A program made the position numbers and the translations under genes. This document shows positions 57,921 through 64,000 of a DNA stretch of 64,000 nucleotides, one piece after another. The stretch is taken from contig NW_004454178.1 in NCBI RefSeq assembly GCF_000283155.1, positions 5,671,224 to 5,735,223 of the forward strand, in the 5' to 3' direction. Under the pieces are notes generated by a model. It did no database searches. It saw only the letters and a program-made list of their open reading frames with translations, and had not been told where the DNA came from. Within the stretch, counting starts at the first letter, position 1, and the number at the start of each line of letters is the position of its first letter. The DNA is from Ceratotherium simum simum. Taxonomy: Eukaryota; Chordata; Mammalia; Perissodactyla; Rhinocerotidae.

Positions 57921-58587
57921 CTGTAAAAAAACAAAAAGACAAAAATCCAGTGACCAAAATGAATGTTATACTTGCAGATTGTAATATATAAAGAACACAC
58001 TCTCTCTTACACTAAAATTATTCTCCTGTTTTGAAATTGAGAATAATCATTAATATTACTCCTTTATTTATGAAATGAGAAGCTGACTTAACGGTGGGCC
58101 CATGATTTCTTGCTGTAATGTTGCAAGAGTGGAAAACAGCTCTGGATTATTAAAGTTGTCATATTGTTTAAAGTGTGTTTGAGCATTTCCTGTCCAGGAA
58201 AATAACTATTATATGGATATAACGGCAAGGCTCAAAACCCTTCTTTCTAGACTGAATTCTTATCCAAAAAGCAGATTTAAAATTAGATGATGATTGGTTT
58301 ATCTAGCTAAAAGCTATATCTTCCCAAATTACTGTATTTATCTACTCCTCAGAAACTCCTAGTTATTATTAAACTGAATTTCCCAAAATGAAGTAAACTG
58401 AAAGCATTAGATTTAAAATGCAGACAAAGAACTTGGACTCCTCAAAATAATGTTCTGGGAGATGTTTCATAAACAGTATAGAAATGTCTTTTCTGGTAAT
58501 GTGCTCAACTATATGGTCAGTAGAAGACTTTATCAGGCCTCAAATGTATTCCTGAGTGGCCTGCTGGTGATACCTGAAAGTGCAAAT
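57921..58587 (-). other. ABCA12 intron 3, left part, nothing recognised
   Basis: Ordinary AT-rich intron next to exon 23. Confidence 0.5.
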
Positions 58588-58772
58588 GCAGTGTTTCTCA
58601 AAGTTGAACACGCATCAGAATCACCTGAAGGTGGTTAAAACACAGATTTCTGAGCCCCACCCATAAGCTTCTAATTTATCACATCTAGAATCAGGTAAGG
58701 AATTTGCATTTTAAACAATTTCCCAGATGATGCTGATGTTGCTGGTACAGGGGCCATACTTGGAGAACTATG
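58588..58772 (-). repeat. MER5A DNA element (reverse)
   Basis: 'cagtgtttctcaaagttgaa', 'catcagaatcacctgaaggt', 'ctgagccccacccataagct', 'gatgatgctgatgttgctgg': MER5A in reverse orientation. Confidence 0.9.
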
Positions 58773-59294
58773 GTTCCGACAATAACCATCTTTCCATGAG
58801 CTAAGGCAAATGAGTAGTTTTCAATGACAGAAACTCTAAACTGATCTGTTTTGCACATTAGGCTCCACTGAAGCTTTCATTTGGAGAAAGGTTCCAACGC
58901 CATTTTCTTTTTTAATCTATAAGGCTAAGGAATTACCTTCAAGTTCCCCATGAACATTGCAAATATTAATGGAACATGACATCCCCATCATTCATTATCA
59001 CTTTAGCATCAGCATATCTCTCATCACCATCAGAAATATGAAATTTTTTGGTGGGGGAGGAGTAAGGGTGGAGGCCATATCCATTTTTTTTGGTTCCTGG
59101 GGAACTGTCTGCCATGGGGTTGGCACTTAAAGAATATTTGTTGAATGAATTTTGTCTTGAATCAGGTCCAGCCTTTATGTTGTTTCTGGCTCTAAAATTA
59201 GGCAGAAGTCCTTCATTCATTAATAACAAACCCCTTGTATAATTTCTTCCAAGTGATTACGTATCTTAGATTTGGTATAGTATAAATGAGAAAA

Positions 59295-59505
59295 TGCTGG
59301 TCTTGTAATCAAAGGACCAGTGCGGTACCGGCTACACAACTTTGGACAAGTTACTTAAACTTTCTGGATTTCAGTTTTTTCATCTGGAAAGTATGGCTGA
59401 TAATTCCTGCTCCCACTTACCTTATGAGGTCATTGGATAGAACAAATGCCATAACATATGTGAAAGCACTTTGTATGCAACAAAGACTTTATATGTATAT
59501 GTAAG
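59295..59505 (+). repeat. MIR SINE
   Basis: 'tttggacaagttacttaaac', 'gatttcagttttttcatctg', 'cttatgaggtcattggatag', 'gtgaaagcactttg' are sense MIR in order. Confidence 0.9.
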
Positions 59506-60329
59506 GCATTAGGATCAGACTCCCACAAAGAATGCAGAGTACTGTTACTTTTATTCTTAAAAGAAGCATCCAGGTACCCATCACCCTAGGTATGAAAATT
59601 TACAAGGGTCCAAGGTATGAAAATTACAAAAACTGAGCAGGAAAGGAGATGAGAATTTTCATTTAGTCGAACCCACAGGTCTTTACTATTCATGCACGCT
59701 GTGCAGTTCACCCACAGTTCAGGCTGCAAAGTCCTGACTGGCCTCCACAAAAAGCAGCTGCCCTTGACAACTCACTGATGGAATCCTCATCTGTCCCCAT
59801 ATCACAGCTGCACAAAGGGTTACGCAACCTCATCTCATCTCCAGCTCTTGAAGCAGCCAAAGGAGACCGAGCATCGATAGACAGAAAAAAGAAAAAAAAA
59901 AATCCAGAAGCATCTGAATTGTACATAAGCTGCAACGTCTGAGCTGAATAACAAGTACAATTCCTTTAAAGTAATATCCAGCCTCAAGCTTTTGTGTAGG
60001 AGGACGAGTTTGAAAACCTTAGTCCTGTGACCTTATTTTTTCACTGTGGTCAGAGTGGAGGAGCCATTCAGTGCCACCCGACTGGTAGATTTTTTGAACA
60101 TTCAAATTCCATTGTCTAAAAGTATGATCTTTACATTTTTTGTTCCTTTAGCAAACCATTTTAGATAAAGGTTCCTAGCAAGCAGACTGATCGTCCATAA
60201 AATAGTTTCAGATAGCACAATATTTATCTCAGGGAGTTGACCTATCATGCGTTTTATCAAAATTTTTCCTTAAAATTGACTGTGCACGCACAGATTTTTA
60301 GTTAAATTTGAGAGTTGGAAGAGATTTTA

Positions 60330-60450
60330 AGATTGTCTTGTTTAACTCCCTCATTTGACTACAGAAGGGTAGAGACCAGTAGAGAGCAGGTAATATTGAA
60401 ATCATGCAGCAATGCACTCAGGTCTGGAGTTCAGTTCTCTTAATTCAAGG
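60330..60450 (-). repeat. MIR-like fragment
   Basis: 'ttaactccctcatttgacta' to 'ggtctggagttcagttctct' resembles antisense MIR/MIR3. Weak. Confidence 0.45.
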
Positions 60451-60709
60451 GCCAAAGTTCTTGGAAAGCTAAGGGTTATGATAAAGAAAACATAGATCAT
60501 TTAATAAGAACTTGACCATCATTTTGTAACAATGACCAGCTATAGTGGTAGCTGTTGCCTACCGTGTGGACCCTTTTCTGGAAACAAGCATTTGGCTAAG
60601 GTTTGGTGAATGTTGCCCCTTTCTGTTGATACATGGGAATGAATAAACAGAAGTGAGCTCTCAAAAAAGTGGTTAACTCTGAAGAAGGGTGGGAAATGGC
60701 CAGACTTAC

Positions 60710-61025
60710 TTGTCTTTCATGTAGCAGGGATAAGGAATCGCTTGGACCTGGACTGCTATTTCCTGGTTGTTCCTTCCGGTCTGTAATTCAACGATGGCTC
60801 TTTCAATACTATCCTGTAAGTAAATAAAGGCTCTGCCATAGATCTGGTTGTGTGATGGAGAATTGTGTGGTCCTGGGGCCCAAATCTTGGTTCTTATGCT
60901 TCTTGTGGTCTGTGAGGTCTTGAGACTCATGCGGATGGTGTATTTTATGACAGGAGGAAGAGAGACATTTTCAGAGTCATAGTCTCTCTGCTGGTTTCTG
61001 TTAGAAGGAAGCTTAAAAATAACAC
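60710..61025 (-). CDS. ABCA12: ABCA12 exon 22 (window exon 3)
   Basis: 316 bp, window residues 91-196, from SVIFKLPSN to PCYMKD plus two bases of Asn. Acceptor ttttag|GT, donor GACAA|gtaagt. It contains the well-conserved ABCA block before the first membrane domain (IRMSLKT, TKIWAPGPHN, YLQDSIERAI). A sequon, NVS, lies at window residues 110-112; from memory the human protein reads NVF there, so it may be a gain in this lineage. Confidence 0.97.
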
Positions 61026-61578
61026 CTAAAAATAAAATGTCGACAAAAGCAGAAAGGTTATTTTATGGTTGACATTATTCATTGTTTGGAGGGTATGCTT
61101 AGGGAGCCGCCAAAGAGGCAATTGAGTTAGCAATGTGACAGTAAGTTCAGGCTCCTAATTTATGGAAAAGATGGCTAATTGGAAGTGACAGCCTCAGAGA
61201 TTCAAAGCAGGAGTTTGAGAATATAATCGCAAACTAATTGGCCAGATTAGATATATCACTCTGAGTCACTTACTGAAGTTAAAAAAAACACACACACTTT
61301 AAAATGAATAATCTTGACTGATTATGATGATGGACTCAATTTCACCCTGTAACTCTGTAATCCTTTTCAGTCTTAATTTTAACCACATCAACAAAGTTAC
61401 ACACATGTTGGAGGCTCCTCAGACAACATGGCTGGTTGACTACATGAAAGGTTCTCCTTTCCAAGGACATCAGAGGGGACAGGGACCCCCCACACTACTC
61501 TAGATGAAAGGGATGAGGGAAGAATTTGGCCAATTTTAGTACAAAGAGAAACTCAAACTCTAGTAGAATAACACTTAC
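61026..61578 (-). other. ABCA12 intron 2, nothing recognised
   Basis: 553 bp between exons 21 and 22 without a named repeat. Confidence 0.55.
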
Positions 61579-61758
61579 TTCCAAAGAGTTCATTGCTTTT
61601 GTAGAGTCTTTTAGCCTCTCTCTCCATTTCCTCTACACTTTTTGCTGCCTGAATGCGGTCATATAGCACACAGGAGGAAATATTTACTGTCAGGGAAGAT
61701 AGCGTATTGAGATGATCAACGAGGTCAATGCTGTTCTCCAATTTCAGCCTTAGACTAT
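61579..61758 (-). CDS. ABCA12: ABCA12 exon 21 (window exon 2)
   Basis: 180 bp, window residues 31-91, from DSLRLKLEN to KSNELFG. Acceptor ctttag|AT, donor GGAA|gtaagt. Luminal region before TMD1, with an N-glycosylation sequon in TVNISS and a Glu/Lys-rich likely helical stretch (SVEEMEREAKRLYKS). The last base joins the next exon as A|GT (Ser). Confidence 0.96.
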
Positions 61759-63909
61759 CTAAAGAGATGAAAAGCATATTATAATGTTGTATTATAAAGT
61801 TTCTAGTAGTAATGAGACAAAATACTGATTTTTTGGTAAGTATTAAACATTAAACTAGATTATAAATAATAGGAAGTTGTAGAATTTACAGTACCGTACA
61901 CTTAGGAAAATGTGTCCAGTTGTGCAAATATTCATAGAGGAGAATGTTGAGTGAGTTAGAGACACAGTAAACCCAAGTCCAAAGGATGATACAAGATAAT
62001 TTAAAAGTTTATTCTGCTCCAGTTTAATTAACCAATGACTAAAGGTGAATAATTTTTTAAAAAATCTATGTACATGTATTTAGGAAGAGAAGTATAAACT
62101 AGAAATGAAAGTTTTGAATAAACAGAAATGCTTACTTTGTTCAGAGAATGTGAATGTAAGAATTTAAACAAAGAAAAGCCAATTTAGAGTGTGTAGAACA
62201 AATAAACTATATTATTTAATAAGTTGTGCTACAGAATCATTTCTTAGGAGACTATGAGAATCCATACCACATAGTTACAACTTTCTAATACTGTTTGATT
62301 TAAAATCTTATGTGAGTTATCTCTATTGATATCTGTATTAATCTAGACGAAATGATCAAGATTTCATTTCAGGTAATTACTCTGGAAGAAAGAGGATTTA
62401 ATTGCTCTTCAATTTCATGATTCCTTCTGAGGAAATCAACTGAGACAAAGGGTAAATATGAAATTGCAAGTTAATAAATCACTTGGCCAATTAAATTTTC
62501 ATTGACTTGATCATCATGAATACCGAGAACGCTGTGAATATCATAAATCCCTGCTCACAGAACCCAAACATGACTGTTCTATAGTTCAATATAAGATTTA
62601 ATTTCTCATAGAGAGCAACTCTCAAATGCACTCTCATTAGAATTTAAAATGAAATGGTTTGCTTGATAGAGACATTGGTGGGGGAGGGGTAAAACTGTGG
62701 TTGAACAGTGGCCTCCAGCGGCCATTGGAAATCAACACAGCACCAAGGATTCCTTAGAAATGCTGATGGACAGAATCAAAGAAGAGCTGAGGGTGGGGGC
62801 CCCCCCAATTCTAACTATACAACCTCTTATATACTAAGTTACATATACAATTACACAAATATCAAGTCTCACTGCTATGTTCATGTTAGTATTATTTTAA
62901 ATTCTAAAACTCCCCTCCTATATCTAAAGTTAGGAATGATAAAACTTATATAAGAACTTTGTAGTATATTCCTGATATTTTGATCAAATAGTTCCTTACC
63001 CAAATGATACTTTTAGAAAACAAATCCACTAATACCTTCTTTAGTTAAAAAGTCAACTATCAAAAAATGTGTACAATCATATACAATACAAACATAGGCA
63101 TAATTCCTCCCCACTGGTTTACAACATAAGTCACTTATGTCCCAGTAGCTCCAGGGAGGAGAAGGGGCATTTGCTCTACTGCTGCCAAATTCTGATGCTC
63201 TCAATCTCTTCCTCATTCTCGCGGTTGCATAGCAACAGTGAATCAGACACAGACTGAATTAGACGTCTCGCATCCCTTAGGTTGAAGGTGGGAATGTGGC
63301 AGAGGGAATGCACAGGTTCAGACAGCTTCCTTTGATCCTCTTTGGCCTGCTCCTTTTAAATGACCATGAGAGGAGGCTCCAACCTTGAATACTGATTTAG
63401 GTTTCTTTTCTTTTGAGTCTCTGCATTACCTTTGTTTTGCTCTTGCCAACTCTCTAACCTCTTTCAGTTACATTCTGGGTTATTCAAAGTGATACTGAGG
63501 CCAGTGGAGATGAAAAGATAAATGTAGCCAGAAATACACCATTTCATCTTCCTTGGTCCTTAGGGATTTGCTTTTCTTCAAGTTACCAAAAAAAAAAAGT
63601 CTCCTCTTACTTCTAGCAACCTACCAATCTACCTATGATTGTAGGAAAAGCTGCATTTACTCCGAGTATATTGCATTATAGTTATTGAAACTAACTACAG
63701 ATACTGGGTATCCAAACAATCATTACTACTTGTAGTTGTACAATTAACTGGGAAGAGGATGCATGGATACATCCAAGATTTTACTTTTCTTGAAATAACC
63801 GGTTAGAAACCAAATACACAAGAAAAGGAAAAGGAGTTCTCATAAGGGACAATGTTTTTCACATTTCTGACATAACTATAGAATAAAAGTTCTGTGAATT
63901 TGGACTCAC
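61759..63909 (-). other. ABCA12 intron 1 of the window, nothing recognised
   Basis: 2.15 kb AT-rich intron between exons 20 and 21. No repeat or RNA gene recognised. Confidence 0.5.
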
Positions 63910-64000
63910 CAAGATCATCTATCTGTTTCAATAGTTCCACAGCATCAAGTCCCACGGAGAATTTTACAAAAACTTGCACAAAGGGGTTCCTTAGAGTATT
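63910..64000 (-). CDS. ABCA12: ABCA12 exon 20 (window exon 1, cut by window edge)
   Basis: Codes window residues 1-30 plus one base of residue 31, starting NTLRNPFVQV and ending LLKQIDDL. It belongs to the large extracellular or luminal region before membrane domain 1. The donor is TTG|gtgagt at 63908-63909. The exon runs off the right edge, so its true 5' border is unknown. The frame is fixed by the join G|AT (Asp) to the next exon. Confidence 0.93.

Larger units (their letters stand above)
2900..64000 (-). other. ABCA12: ABCA12 gene, 3' two-thirds (partial locus)
   Basis: This is a minus-strand gene with 34 recognisable exons whose joined reading frame is 1731 codons plus a stop. The order TMD1, NBD1, TMD2, NBD2 with ABCA-type motifs, and near-identity to human ABCA12 as I remember it (for example the C-terminal DSQDD..ES), identify it. 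ABCA12 is known to load glucosylceramide and other lipids into lamellar granules of keratinocytes for the skin barrier; human loss causes harlequin and lamellar ichthyosis. Seen here: every intron begins GT and ends AG on the minus strand, exon phases match at all 33 junctions, and no exon is broken. Inferred: these are exons 20-53 of the 53-exon human scheme. The promoter, exons 1-19 and the first transmembrane segment lie beyond the right edge. ABCA13 and ABCA1 are the closest alternatives, but motif spelling and length fit ABCA12 clearly better. Confidence 0.98.

Noticed and set aside
1..64000. A bacterial or viral system, or an endogenous retrovirus
   Set aside because: I saw no gag/pol/env pattern, LTR pair or prokaryotic operon structure. 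The window is a vertebrate gene with non-LTR and DNA repeats.

Overview
The window is mammalian nuclear DNA, and the repeats point to an odd-toed ungulate (Perissodactyla: horse, rhinoceros or tapir). At least six copies of the equine repetitive element (ERE), a tRNA-derived SINE, are present. Their cores read 'ggccggccccgtggcttagc' and '...ggttcggatcccgg...'. There are also LINE-1, L2, MIR, MER5A and Tigger copies. I cannot separate horse from rhinoceros or tapir by eye.

One protein-coding gene fills the window, on the minus strand: ABCA12, the keratinocyte lipid transporter of lamellar granules. I could place 34 exons, from a partial exon at the right edge (63910-64000) to the stop codon at 2900-2902. 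All 33 introns are GT-AG, all phases join, and the joined coding length is 5196 bp (1731 codons plus stop) with no frameshift or nonsense codon. Human ABCA12 has 53 exons and 2595 residues, so these are most likely exons 20-53 (human residue = window residue + about 864). Exons 1-19 lie beyond the right edge.

Protein layout in transcription order: end of the first large extracellular region (64000-60710); membrane domain 1 (57920-50211); linker and first nucleotide-binding domain (49347-42708); regulatory linker (41334-40560); membrane domain 2 with its glycosylated extracellular loop (38130-20018); acidic linker and second nucleotide-binding domain (17666-7350); C-terminal tail (4510-2900). 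Both ATPase sites carry Walker A, Q-loop, Walker B and H-loop residues. Site 1 has an LSGGM signature; site 2 has the degenerate SYGTK form.

Below 2900 lie the 3' UTR and downstream flank, with an ERE cut by the left edge. The introns hold the rest: a 2.6 kb 5'-truncated LINE-1 inserted exactly at the 5' border of an older ERE, an ERE nested in a Tigger transposon, a tRNA-Glu-derived SINE with an RTE-like tail, a fold-back beside another ERE, many old L2/MIR/MER5A fragments, and a 100-base assembly gap at 39649-39748. I found no sign of a new gene system. The points worth a second look are repeat-insertion histories and some splice and motif details of ABCA12.
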